This document shows, one piece after another, positions 5,726-12,859 of a stretch of DNA of 12,943 nt. How positions within the stretch are numbered: the first letter of the stretch is position 1; every line of letters begins with the position of its first letter. The notes under the pieces were generated by a model. The model ran no database searches. It was not told the origin of the DNA and saw only the letters and a program-made list of their open reading frames with translations. Both the position numbers and the translations under genes were made by a program. The stretch is from CAZAPZ01 sp964487285 (lineage in GTDB: Bacteria > Campylobacterota_A > Desulfurellia > JAADFJ01), in assembly GCA_964487285.1 (NCBI GenBank), contig CAZAPZ010000039.1, positions 1-12,943 of the forward strand, given 5' to 3'.

Positions 5726-6577
5726 CTAAAGACTTTTTTGTAATTCGGCAAAATCTGCTACCCCTTGTTCCATAATTTCCATCATCTCGACTTCTGAAAG
5801 TCCAAGACGTTTGATAATTTCCTCATCCGCATCATAATAAAGTCCGTCTGCTGCCGTAGAAAGTCCGGAAATAGTTACAAGAAGATCCGATAGAGCTACG
5901 ATCTGAAGAAGCTTGTTTTTCGGCTCGACAGACGGCGTATGATGCAATCTTGCGGTTTTTATAAACTCATCAGGAAAGTTCCATCTGCTAAGAAGCGTTG
6001 CACCGAGCTCTTCGTGAGTTATACCAAACTGCTCTAATTCAAGTTTGTTAAATGAGATATCGCCTTTTGCAAGACTTTTTTCTATTTCATAACTTTCTTC
6101 GTTCAGCATGTTCCCTAAAACAATTTTTCCTATATCATGAAGAAGCGCGCATTCAAATGCCAAATTCTGACCTTCTGATACTTTTTGTGCTATAAGTTTA
6201 GCAAAAACCGCGGAAGCTATTGATTCTTCATAGAATCCATTTTCACGTTTACTATACCCAATTTCCGATTTAAGATGCGATTCGGACATTTTTATTAAGG
6301 CAATATCCTTTAGTTGTTTATTTCCAATGCGCGTTAAAGCTGTTTTCAATGTTTTGATTTTACCTGTTGATCCGCAATAATAAGGCGAATTTGCTATTTT
6401 AAGAATGGCTGCAGTAACAAGCGGATCGTATTTCATCTTAGCTTCAAGTTCCTCGGATGATTTTAACGGATCATCAAGAAGTTTTATGATTGTCATGTAT
6501 GTCTTTGACATAGGTTTTATATTATCTATATCTTTAATAATTCTCTGTTTTCTGATGGCACGCTTAATTTTGTTCAT
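5726..6577 (-). CDS. HDOD-domain protein
   Basis: HDOD domains are HD-like helical modules in bacterial signalling and regulatory proteins, often without proven catalysis. The protein is 283 aa, with no signal peptide or membrane span, so it is cytoplasmic. The HDOD fold covers about residues 15-240, with MKYDPLVTAAILKIANSPYY (48-67) as its family hallmark. LLHDIGK (145-151), H188 in THEELGA, H213 in LHH and D231 match the metal ligands of true HD phosphohydrolases. The position where HD proteins have the first His (as in LWxHS) reads FYEES, with Glu at 118. The C-terminal 40 residues are acidic and helical. ATG at 6577 overlaps the cheD TGA as ATGA and has AAGGAG upstream, so the pair is coupled. 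A chemotaxis or motility role is inferred from cheD. Partner and reaction are unknown. Confidence 0.88.
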   Translation of the reverse strand: MNKIKRAIRKQRIIKDIDNIKPMSKTYMTIIKLLDDPLKSSEELEAKMKYDPLVTAAILKIANSPYYCGSTGKIKTLKTALTRIGNKQLKDIALIKMSESHLKSEIGYSKRENGFYEESIASAVFAKLIAQKVSEGQNLAFECALLHDIGKIVLGNMLNEESYEIEKSLAKGDISFNKLELEQFGITHEELGATLLSRWNFPDEFIKTARLHHTPSVEPKNKLLQIVALSDLLVTISGLSTAADGLYYDADEEIIKRLGLSEVEMMEIMEQGVADFAELQKSL

Positions 6578-7038
6578 AAAACAATCTCCTTGCCTCTGAC
6601 TTTGACAGATGTCTTTCCTGTTGATAAATCCAATGTTAAAGTCCTGCTGTCATGACCACCGAGAAGCGATGCGCTTAATTTGACGCCGTTATTTACAAAA
6701 AGAGTTTCAAGCATTTCTATATTCTTCTTTCCTATTTCAAATATTGAAGCAGCATTCATCAGCGATGCACACCCCGCCGCCACAATTCTCAGCCGTTCTT
6801 TCTTAGCGCCGAGTGTATAACATTTCTGAAATAGCAGAGGAATTCCCGAATTAACATATTGAAATGGGTTTTTACCTATACCGGATGGTTTTGCAAGCAT
6901 AGCATGAAGCATTCCTCCCACCTTTGCTGCCGGATCATAGATAGCAAGCCCAAGGCATGACCCCAGAGCATAAGTGATAATCATATCATTTGAATTATTA
7001 GATACTTTCAAATCGGAAATCTTAACTATTTGAACCAT
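6574..7038 (-). CDS. cheD: Chemoreceptor glutamine deamidase CheD
   Basis: CheD deamidates specific glutamines in methyl-accepting chemotaxis proteins to glutamate and, in several bacteria, binds the phosphatase CheC. At 154 aa it is a typical single-domain CheD. The active-site signature is clear: ITYALGSCLGLAIYDP (21-36) holds the nucleophile Cys28, and GGMLHAML (41-48) holds His45, with Thr22 as the likely third residue. KERLRIVAAGCASLM and GGHDSRTLTLDLSTG fit the rest of the fold. ATG at 7038 has AAGGTG five bases upstream. It precedes and overlaps the HDOD gene by four bases. No che kinase, receptor or cheC is present here, so the target receptors are encoded elsewhere. Confidence 0.94.
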   Translation of the reverse strand: MVQIVKISDLKVSNNSNDMIITYALGSCLGLAIYDPAAKVGGMLHAMLAKPSGIGKNPFQYVNSGIPLLFQKCYTLGAKKERLRIVAAGCASLMNAASIFEIGKKNIEMLETLFVNNGVKLSASLLGGHDSRTLTLDLSTGKTSVKVRGKEIVL

Positions 7039-7136
7039 TTATTCACCTTATTTCATTATTCAAAAACGGATCTTCTCAGTTATGAAAATTAAATTTATTT
7101 TTCTAAAGCTCCATTCTGTTTTACAAACATGCGTAT

Positions 7137-7164
7137 ATTGTAGCCGTCGATTAATGCTTGTAAA
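7137..7164 (-). promoter_or_regulatory. Candidate cheD promoter
   Basis: TTTACA (7164-7159) and TACAAT (7142-7137) each match the sigma-70 boxes at five of six positions, with a 16-base spacer. Transcription would start near 7130 and leave a leader of about 90 bases before cheD. Flagellar and chemotaxis genes often use sigma-28. I did not see a convincing sigma-28 site. Confidence 0.4.
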
Positions 7165-7264
7165 GCAAGGCCGCCTTAAGCGCATGCTTTGCCTAAGAGA
7201 AAACCTCATAAAAAGCTGTGGATTTGGGTATTGTGCAGCGGCCTCTTTAATAAGGGAAAACATA

Positions 7265-7273
7265 TGCTATAAT
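7265..7273 (+). promoter_or_regulatory. Extended -10 promoter of fdhD
   Basis: TGCTATAAT is a perfect extended -10 (TGnTATAAT). No good -35 box lies 16-18 bases upstream, which is usual for extended -10 promoters. Initiation near 7280 would give fdhD a leader of about 33 bases. Confidence 0.5.
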
Positions 7274-7312
7274 TTGATATAGTTTAAATAAGAATGGAGC
7301 ATCAAAATAGAA

Positions 7313-8077
7313 ATGCTTTTTAAATCGCTTAAAAGTACGGTAATAAAAAAGGATGAGATTCAGCTTCAAGATGAATATGTAATCATAGAACAACCATTTC
7401 ACATTCTTCTGAACGCCGTTGATCTCGGTGCATCAATGATTTTGCCGCACAATTTAGAAGAATTTGCCGTAGGATTTTTGTATGCACAAGGATACATCAA
7501 AAACTATAATCAGATAGACTCCATACGAACATGTGAGGATGGATCGATATTTGTATATGCAAAATCCGCAGGCGTTCCAAAACCCAAAGAATCAATCGTT
7601 ACATCAGGATGCGGGGCAGGCAGCATAGCAGCGTCCGTTATCTATAACAATGAGATCAAAAAAGTTAAAGACTGCGAATTGAGCATCAATGATTGTACAA
7701 AATTAATTAAGGAAACAACAATCCAAGGTCTTGAGCTTTCCAGTAAAACGCATGGCGTTCATATTGCAGGATTTTTTTCAGAAGGCAAGCTTAAGGCATT
7801 TGCCGCTGATATTGGAAGACATAACGCTATCAATAAAGTAATGGGGCGCTTATTAATAGATGAAACTTCAACAACAGGTGCAATCTATACAACCGGCAGA
7901 TTGACATCGGAAATGGTGGCTTTTGCGGCAAAATTGGGAATACCCATCCTTATAAGCAGAAATGCACCATCATCATTGGGCATCCAAATAGCCGAAAAAT
8001 ATGAAATGACGCTTATATCGTATGCAAGACCGGGGCGATTGAATATTTTTAACCGCCCGGACCGCATCACTAACTAA
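7313..8077 (+). CDS. fdhD: Formate dehydrogenase accessory sulfurtransferase FdhD
   Basis: FdhD passes sulfur from a cysteine desulfurase to the molybdenum (or tungsten) cofactor of formate dehydrogenases. The product is 254 aa, slightly shorter than many FdhD of 260-280. N-terminal HNLEEFAVGFLYAQGYI (46-62) matches the usual LxxFxxGFL stretch. The catalytic loop is VTSGCGAGS with Cys100. The second cysteine of the CxxC pair in E. coli FdhD is Gly here. FAADIGRHNAINKVMG (163-178) and TTGRLTSEMVAFAAKLGIPI (193-212), then SRNAPSSLG, match conserved motifs. The start at 7313 has only a weak GGAG 13 bases upstream, so it is less certain than the gene. No formate dehydrogenase lies in the window. 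The convergent operon supplies molybdopterin-synthase subunits. Confidence 0.93.
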   Translation: MLFKSLKSTVIKKDEIQLQDEYVIIEQPFHILLNAVDLGASMILPHNLEEFAVGFLYAQGYIKNYNQIDSIRTCEDGSIFVYAKSAGVPKPKESIVTSGCGAGSIAASVIYNNEIKKVKDCELSINDCTKLIKETTIQGLELSSKTHGVHIAGFFSEGKLKAFAADIGRHNAINKVMGRLLIDETSTTGAIYTTGRLTSEMVAFAAKLGIPILISRNAPSSLGIQIAEKYEMTLISYARPGRLNIFNRPDRITN

Positions 8078-8133
8078 CTTTAAGCTTGCAAATGTAATTA
8101 TTTAGAAAAGTTAGGTTTCAAAATTGTATTGAT

Positions 8134-8418
8134 CTATTTTTTCAACGATTTAAGATATTCGCCAATTGCCTCGGCATCTGTTTTTGTAATAGTTCCCTTT
8201 AGTCCGGCCATCATAGCAACACTGCCAAGCGCTTTTATTACATCTTTTCCATCTTTGCCGCGAATATTCGGCCCCACAACTCCTTTGGCATTAGTCCCAT
8301 GGCAAGCAGCACAATTTGCCTGAAACAGCGCTTTCCCTGTTGCAGCATTCGCTTTTACACCAAAGCCTGCAAAACTTAAAACTATAGCAATTGCTGTTAA
8401 ACTCAAAAATCTTTTCAT
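8134..8418 (-). CDS. Small periplasmic monoheme cytochrome c
   Basis: This 94-aa precursor carries a Sec signal peptide (Lys-Arg, then a hydrophobic stretch to about residue 20, likely cleaved after ANA at 25), so the mature protein of about 69 aa is periplasmic. One heme site, CAACH, has Cys36, Cys39 and His40. Met69 or Met70 in SVAMMAGLKG is the probable sixth ligand, as in class I cytochromes. GPNIRGK after the heme site is typical. It should shuttle electrons between a membrane complex and a terminal reductase or oxidase. Partners are unknown. GGAGG sits just before ATG 8418. The gene lies 32 bases after the thioredoxin-like gene and ends the moaD-led run, converging on fdhD. The 56-base gap to fdhD shows no clear terminator. 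Confidence 0.92.
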   Translation of the reverse strand: MKRFLSLTAIAIVLSFAGFGVKANAATGKALFQANCAACHGTNAKGVVGPNIRGKDGKDVIKALGSVAMMAGLKGTITKTDAEAIGEYLKSLKK

Positions 8419-8450
8419 CGTTCCTCCGAAAATTTTTTAATAATGCCGTA

Positions 8451-8762
8451 TTATATAAAACGCTTTAATTGAAAAAGAATAGATTCGAGCCTAAGCTCCC
8501 CTATTGCATTCCATATTTCTTTGCCGTTTTTATAAAGAACCATAGTAGGCGTGTTTATAATATCGAACCTTTCCATTATGTCAATATGCTTGACTATATC
8601 AATTTTTCCCATTGGAAGTTCTTTGCGTATTTCAGAAAGTTTTTCAATCACAGGGCTCATAACTTCGCATGCTTCGCATGGGTCGGCATAAAAATAGACA
8701 AATACAAATTTGCCTGCCCTGATTTTATCACTGATATTATTACTGCCAAACTCTTCGATCAT
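8451..8762 (-). CDS. Thioredoxin-fold protein with a CEAC active site
   Basis: A single thioredoxin domain of 103 aa with no signal peptide, so probably cytoplasmic. The strand FVFVYFYADPCEACEVMSPV (19-38) contains Cys29-Glu-Ala-Cys32, where classical thioredoxin has WCGPC, so both the Trp and the Gly-Pro pair are lost. NTPTMVLYKNGKE keeps the cis-proline loop. Both cysteines are present, so dithiol exchange is likely, but the acidic CEAC pair points to a redox potential and partners unlike those of TrxA. The ATG overlaps the moaE TGA as ATGA, so the two genes are translationally coupled. Cytochrome c follows. Whether it serves cofactor sulfuration, cytochrome maturation or general redox balance cannot be told from sequence. 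Confidence 0.85.
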   Translation of the reverse strand: MIEEFGSNNISDKIRAGKFVFVYFYADPCEACEVMSPVIEKLSEIRKELPMGKIDIVKHIDIMERFDIINTPTMVLYKNGKEIWNAIGELRLESILFQLKRFI

Positions 8763-9193
8763 CTTGTCTCCATATTATATTCTGATTTTCCAAATTCAAC
8801 GGTTCCGTCGGTAAATAATTCATGTTTCCATATAGGTACATATTTTTTGATTTCGTCAATAACATATCTTGAAGCTTTATATGCAGCATCTCTATGAGGG
8901 CTGCTCACAGCTATGACAACGGATATGTCTCCTATAGAAAGCATTCCGTATCTATGAACAATCCATACTGCCGATAAATTCCATTTCGATCTTGCAGAAT
9001 CTTCTATTTTTAGAAGCTGGGACTCGGCCATCTCTTTATAGCATTCGTATTCTATTGATACAACCTGCTTATCATTAGTTTCATCTCTCACTGTGCCGAC
9101 AAACACAACCACTGCGCCCGCTTTATCCAGCTTGACTTTTCCGTAAATGTCCAATATATCGGATTCGGTTATAACATCTGTAATTTTAATCAT
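8759..9193 (-). CDS. moaE: Molybdopterin synthase catalytic subunit MoaE
   Basis: With two MoaD, two MoaE form the heterotetramer that adds dithiolene sulfurs to cyclic pyranopterin monophosphate to make molybdopterin. At 144 aa the length is normal. GAVVVFVGTVRDE (26-38) is the family start. Then come IEYECYKEMAESQL (47-60), IVHRYGMLSIGDISVVIAVS (78-97), and SPHRDAA with His100 and Arg101. VPIWKHE (119-125) carries Lys123, which matches the active-site lysine of E. coli MoaE. The ATG directly follows the moaD TAG. Its Shine-Dalgarno sequence GGAGG (9202-9198) is formed by the codons of MoaD's terminal Gly-Gly. It overlaps the next gene by four bases. Confidence 0.95.
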   Translation of the reverse strand: MIKITDVITESDILDIYGKVKLDKAGAVVVFVGTVRDETNDKQVVSIEYECYKEMAESQLLKIEDSARSKWNLSAVWIVHRYGMLSIGDISVVIAVSSPHRDAAYKASRYVIDEIKKYVPIWKHELFTDGTVEFGKSEYNMETR

Positions 9194-9436
9194 CTATCCT
9201 CCGCTTACGGGAAGAATAAATGATACTTCATCATTCTCCCTTAATTTCCCACTATCACAATATTCGTAGTTTACAGCGGTTTGCGAATGCTCAAAATATC
9301 TCTTTGCCAACGGATATTTTGTGTAAAGCAAACTCTTTAGTTTCTTAATATCTTCGCTTTCCGCTATATTTATGACTTCGGAATCTATTCCTGTAATATC
9401 TTTAATGGCTGCAAAATATCTAACGGTTATATTCAT
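9194..9436 (-). CDS. moaD: Molybdopterin synthase sulfur-carrier subunit MoaD
   Basis: This ubiquitin-like sulfur carrier is activated by MoeB at its C-terminal glycine and then thiocarboxylated to supply sulfur to MoaE. At 80 aa it is typical. It begins MNITVRYFAAIKDITG, has the acidic helical middle usual for MoaD, and ends NDEVSFILPVSGG with the required terminal Gly-Gly. No Shine-Dalgarno sequence precedes ATG 9436. Instead a -10 box ends six bases before it, so the message may be leaderless. It heads the run moaD, moaE, thioredoxin-like, cytochrome c. No moeB, moaA or moaC is in the window. Confidence 0.94.
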   Translation of the reverse strand: MNITVRYFAAIKDITGIDSEVINIAESEDIKKLKSLLYTKYPLAKRYFEHSQTAVNYEYCDSGKLRENDEVSFILPVSGG

Positions 9437-9442
9437 AAAATA

Positions 9443-9470
9443 ATTATATCAAATGTTTCGGCAATAACAA
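9443..9470 (-). promoter_or_regulatory. Promoter of moaD, probably giving a leaderless message
   Basis: TTGTTA (9470-9465), a 16-base spacer and a perfect TATAAT (9448-9443) are followed by only six bases before ATG 9436. A usual start distance of about seven bases would put the first RNA base at or next to the A of ATG. The absence of any ribosome-binding site agrees with this. Confidence 0.55.
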
Positions 9471-9519
9471 TTTTTTCAATCTTTCTTTCTTTTCAGTCAA
9501 GCAACTACGATTTAACAAG

Positions 9520-9547
9520 TTGATTTTATGCAATAAAATAATATAAT
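9520..9547 (+). promoter_or_regulatory. Promoter of the cation ATPase gene
   Basis: TTGATT (9520-9525), a 16-base spacer and a perfect TATAAT (9542-9547) lie 30 bases before the ATPase ATG. Transcription would start near 9554, leaving a leader of about 24 bases that contains AAGGAG. The gap 9437-9577 thus holds two back-to-back promoters, for moaD and the ATPase. I see no operator repeat in it. Confidence 0.55.
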
Positions 9548-9577
9548 AACTCATATACTCTGTATAAGGAGAATAAC

Positions 9578-12160
9578 ATGAAGTCGTTTCATACACTTGA
9601 TGCAGCACAAACCATATCAATAGTTAACAGCTCTTTTGAAGGATTGAGCAGCCAAGAAGCACTGAAACGATGGAATCATTACGGTCAAAACTCTCTTCCC
9701 GAATCCAAACCGAAGTCGATCTATCAAACCTTTTTTGAACAGTTCAAAAGTCCGATCATCCTTATCCTAATAGCTGCTGTACTAATCAGTTTCGGTATTG
9801 GTGAAATACAAAACGGCTGGTTTATATGCGCTGTTTTGATAATCAATGCTGCAATAGGAACTTATCTGGAGCGAAGTGCTGCTCAAAAAGCTTACGCACT
9901 GCGCAAAAGCGTTAAAACATTCTCTACGGTTTATCGCAATAGACAGCTTACGACACTCGATACATCGCTGCTGACAATTGGCGATGTCGTGATACTTAAG
10001 AGTGGCGATAAAATATCTGCCGATATGCGTCTGATTGAAAGCAGAGAGTTCATGGTAGATGAATCTTTGCTTACAGGCGAATCTGTCGCAGTTTTGAAAG
10101 ATGCAACACGCATTTTTGATAATGAAGATATGCCTATGGCCGATCGCACTAATATGATCTATTCCGGAACATATGTTACGACCGGAAGAGCCCGAGGTGT
10201 GATTACGGCAATAGGAATGCAGACACAGATTGGTCGGATCGCTAAAATATTGGCACAAAAAGGTGAAGGTGCAATCCCTCTAATTCAAAGACTTGAGCGA
10301 TTCTCAACCAATATAGCCATAGCCGTACTCATTGCAGGACTTCTCCTTTTCGCACTTGCGATCTATCACAATACGCCGTTGCGTGAAGTCTTTCTCCTTG
10401 TTCTCGCCCTTTTTGTTTCATCGGTTCCCGAAGGGCTTCCGGTAGCTATTACGGTTGCACTCGCATCGGCTGCCGTGGCAATGTCCAAACGCAATGTTAT
10501 TGTGCGCAAACTTGCAGCCATAGAGGGATTGGGATCTTGTACGATGATAGCAACCGACAAAACCGGTACGCTGACCCAAAATCGGCTGAATGTGTCATCC
10601 GTAATAACTCCCGAATTAAAGATAGATCGGCCAAAAGATGCCGATAGAAATATGGCATTGTTGATGATCATAGCCAATGAAGCTCATCTCACAAGAAGCG
10701 GCGATCAGAATTCGCTTACAGGCGATCAAGTAGATACGGCGTTCGCTGAATTTGCTCTGCAGGCAGATATAACTTTGGTTTCTTTATTCGAGCAGGAAAG
10801 AGCATCGTTACTTCCCTATGAATCCCAAAGAAAGATGGGCGGCGGTGCAATAAAAATAAATAATCGGTATTTACATGTATTTAAAGGTTCACCCGAAGCA
10901 ATTCTGGAATGCTGCGCTCTTGAAGCAGATAAGAAAAAGAACATTCAAAAAACCGTGGATTGGTGGGCTGCCGAGGGGTATCGCATCATAGCTATAGCAT
11001 ATCTATATGCAGAGTCGGGAGATTTGAAGCAAAGCATTCAGGATAAAAATTGTATATGGTTTGGCTTTGCAACTATCATTGATCCGTTGAGAAAGGGTGT
11101 TAAAGAAGCGATTAAGACATGTCATAATGCCGGTATTGAGGTGGCTATGGTCACAGGCGACCATCCGGCAACAGCATACCATATAGCCGGAGAGATAGGA
11201 ATTGCACTCAGTTTTGAAGAGGTAATGGATTCCGAAGCTATAAACCGCTGGATTAATAGCGGCAGCAAGGCAGAAAAGATAGCAGACATACGTGTTTTTG
11301 CGCGTGTCTCCCCTGATCAAAAACTTGCTATTGTTCAGGCATTTCAAAAAAATGGACACTATGTAGCCGTAACCGGTGACGGCGTTAATGACGCTCCGGC
11401 TTTGAAATTCGCCAATATAGGTGTGGCTATGGGCAGATCGGGCACTGATGCGGCCAAGGAAAATGCCGATCTAATCCTTTCAGATGATGCCTTTAGCTCA
11501 ATTGTCAACGGCGTAGAAGAAGGCAGACGGGCATACGATAATATTCGCAAGGTAGTGCATCTGCTTATCTCAACCGGTTTTGCCGAAATCGTACTGGTGC
11601 TTTTATCTATGCTCTTTATTATGCCTGTTCCGCTTCTGCCGATTCAACTGCTCTGGCTCAACCTTGTTACCAACGGCATACAAGATGTAGCACTCGGTCT
11701 TGAAACTGCCGAGCCAGGCATACTTAAACGACATCCGCGACCTCCAAACGAACCTATATTCAATCGTATAATGATCAGCCGTATTGCTGTCGGCGGATTG
11801 TATATGGGATTTATTGCATTTGGATTCTTTTATTATTTGATGCATACCGGTTATACAATTGACAGCGCACGCAATTTAATACTTATGCTTATGGTGTTGT
11901 TTGAAAATGCTCATGTTTTCAACAGTCGAAGCGAAAGAATATCTATTTTTAAAATAAATCATCTGAAAACTCTCCTGATACCGGTGTCTGTTATTCTCGC
12001 TCAAGCTATACACACCGGTGCATTGTACTTTCCTCCGGCACAAAAATTGCTGAAAGTTAAACCTATATCATTTGCTATTTTTAGCGAACTGCTGTTTTTT
12101 GCTTTAGGGCTTATTGTAGTAATGGAAGCTGAAAAATGGTTTCAAAAACGTTTGCGATAA
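9578..12160 (+). CDS. P2-type cation-transporting ATPase (Ca2+-ATPase-like, ion unproven)
   Basis: An 860-aa membrane pump with the full P-type set. It has a cation-ATPase N-terminal domain (1-70) and actuator TGES (166-169). M4 carries PEGLP (284-288). The phosphorylation site is DKTGT with Asp327, the nucleotide pocket is KGSPE (436-440), and TGDHP (526-530) and DGVNDAP (601-607) follow. M5-M10 span about 655-850. ATG 9578 has AAGGAG seven bases upstream. Compared with SERCA, the M4 Glu285, M5 Glu670, M6 Asn695 and Thr698, and M8 Glu776 ligands are kept. The M5 Asn is Gly667, and the M6 Asp that bridges both calcium sites is Asn699, within NLVTNGIQD, a pattern common in bacterial P2 pumps. 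Ca2+ export is possible but not shown, and Na+, K+ or H+ cannot be excluded. There is no heavy-metal domain or CPC motif, so it is not a P1B pump. Confidence 0.93.
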   Translation: MKSFHTLDAAQTISIVNSSFEGLSSQEALKRWNHYGQNSLPESKPKSIYQTFFEQFKSPIILILIAAVLISFGIGEIQNGWFICAVLIINAAIGTYLERSAAQKAYALRKSVKTFSTVYRNRQLTTLDTSLLTIGDVVILKSGDKISADMRLIESREFMVDESLLTGESVAVLKDATRIFDNEDMPMADRTNMIYSGTYVTTGRARGVITAIGMQTQIGRIAKILAQKGEGAIPLIQRLERFSTNIAIAVLIAGLLLFALAIYHNTPLREVFLLVLALFVSSVPEGLPVAITVALASAAVAMSKRNVIVRKLAAIEGLGSCTMIATDKTGTLTQNRLNVSSVITPELKIDRPKDADRNMALLMIIANEAHLTRSGDQNSLTGDQVDTAFAEFALQADITLVSLFEQERASLLPYESQRKMGGGAIKINNRYLHVFKGSPEAILECCALEADKKKNIQKTVDWWAAEGYRIIAIAYLYAESGDLKQSIQDKNCIWFGFATIIDPLRKGVKEAIKTCHNAGIEVAMVTGDHPATAYHIAGEIGIALSFEEVMDSEAINRWINSGSKAEKIADIRVFARVSPDQKLAIVQAFQKNGHYVAVTGDGVNDAPALKFANIGVAMGRSGTDAAKENADLILSDDAFSSIVNGVEEGRRAYDNIRKVVHLLISTGFAEIVLVLLSMLFIMPVPLLPIQLLWLNLVTNGIQDVALGLETAEPGILKRHPRPPNEPIFNRIMISRIAVGGLYMGFIAFGFFYYLMHTGYTIDSARNLILMLMVLFENAHVFNSRSERISIFKINHLKTLLIPVSVILAQAIHTGALYFPPAQKLLKVKPISFAIFSELLFFALGLIVVMEAEKWFQKRLR

Positions 12161-12243
12161 AGTATCTCCTGATTATGAAACTGCCGTATAATAAGTGCTA
12201 AGTTAACTCACATTTCCGTGCTTTTAGCAGTTCATTTTATTGC

Positions 12244-12261
12244 GGCTTTTTGAAAATAGCC
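12244..12261 (+). terminator. Weak hairpin after the ATPase gene
   Basis: GGCT and AGCC pair around a T/A-rich middle that adds two to three more pairs, followed by TTTC. It lies 84 bases after the ATPase stop, which is far for a terminator, and the stem is short. The rest of 12161-12344 shows no convincing promoter for the next gene. TATAAT at 12188-12193 lacks a -35 partner. Confidence 0.2.
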
Positions 12262-12344
12262 TTTCATTGCGCATGAAATTAACAGTTGCAATTATAAATC
12301 GAAACTATAACATTGCAGGAAATAGCAGTCAAGGAGTATATATT

Positions 12345-12815
12345 ATGCAAGCAAAAAGCCCATTTGAATCGAAGGTTTCAATTGTTCACGAGGCACTTCC
12401 CGAAGATGCTAATGCACAAGGCAGCATTCATGGTGGAACAATTATGAAGCTTATGGATGCTGCTGCAGGCGTTGTATCAAGGCGGCATTGCAGAAAAAAT
12501 GTAGTTACGGCAAGGGTGGATAGCCTTGAATTCCTGTCTCCTGTTTATATAGGAGATTTGATTATAGTTAAGGCAATATTGATATATACGGGAAGAACCT
12601 CGATGGAAGTTAAGGTTAATGTGGAATCTGAAAATATGATAACGGGTCAGATTACGGCAACAACTTCAGCGTTTTTTACAATGGTAGCGTTGGATGAAAA
12701 TAGAAATCCGGCAGAAGTTCCCCCAATCCTTATAAATTCCGAATACGAAAGCAGATTGTATCAAGATGCTAAAATCAGAATTAAAGAACAAAGGAACAAG
12801 CGCCTAAAATCATAG
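12345..12815 (+). CDS. Hotdog-fold acyl-CoA thioesterase (YciA/ACOT type)
   Basis: Such enzymes hydrolyse acyl-CoA thioesters to free acid and CoA in the cytoplasm, often to release CoA or control acyl pools. The product is 156 aa with one hotdog domain. EALPEDANAQGSIHGGTIMK (16-35), then LMDAAAGVVS (36-45), is the family core, with HGG and the Asp of LMDAAA as the likely catalytic region. VVTARVDSLEFLSPVYIGDL matches the next conserved strand, and a basic tail (IKEQRNKRLKS) ends it. I start it at ATG 12345, which has AAGGAG eight bases upstream. The frame is open 35 codons further to TTG 12240, but that stretch has no homology-like features or ribosome-binding site. Substrate length is unknown. 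The neighbouring ATPase gives no functional hint. Confidence 0.9.
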   Translation: MQAKSPFESKVSIVHEALPEDANAQGSIHGGTIMKLMDAAAGVVSRRHCRKNVVTARVDSLEFLSPVYIGDLIIVKAILIYTGRTSMEVKVNVESENMITGQITATTSAFFTMVALDENRNPAEVPPILINSEYESRLYQDAKIRIKEQRNKRLKS

Positions 12816-12859
12816 AAACTATAATGAGACTACGGCAGAATATTCAAATTAACAGCTTT

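Larger units (their letters stand above)
7108..7300. repeat. 10-bp inverted repeat shared by the cheD and fdhD leaders
   Basis: GCTCCATTCT at 7108-7117 is the exact reverse complement of AGAATGGAGC at 7291-7300. Each copy therefore reads AGAATGGAGC in the direction of its own gene, beginning about 11-13 bases after the predicted start of transcription in both leaders. Both copies are also followed within a few bases by an A-rich stretch containing AGAAA. The region between them holds the two promoters and a GC-richer palindromic patch (7155-7196) with the small hairpin TGCTTGTAAAGCA. The function is unknown. A shared operator or leader element is possible. Confidence 0.5.

Noticed and set aside
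7082..7282. Short open frames on both strands between cheD and fdhD
   Set aside because: They cover predicted promoters, have no ribosome-binding site and show no protein-like features.
7081..7312. Molybdenum-cofactor riboswitch before fdhD
   Set aside because: The predicted fdhD leader is only about 33 bases, and I could not find the conserved cores of that RNA. The hairpins at 7155-7196 lie upstream of the promoter.
9782..10258. Antisense open frames inside the ATPase gene (also near 10366-10677 and 11003-11845)
   Set aside because: They are shadows of a gene with all P-type motifs and show no motifs or ribosome-binding sites of their own.
12240..12344. Thioesterase extended to TTG 12240
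   Set aside because: ATG 12345 has AAGGAG at good distance and begins at the usual place for the family. The upstream codons look non-coding.
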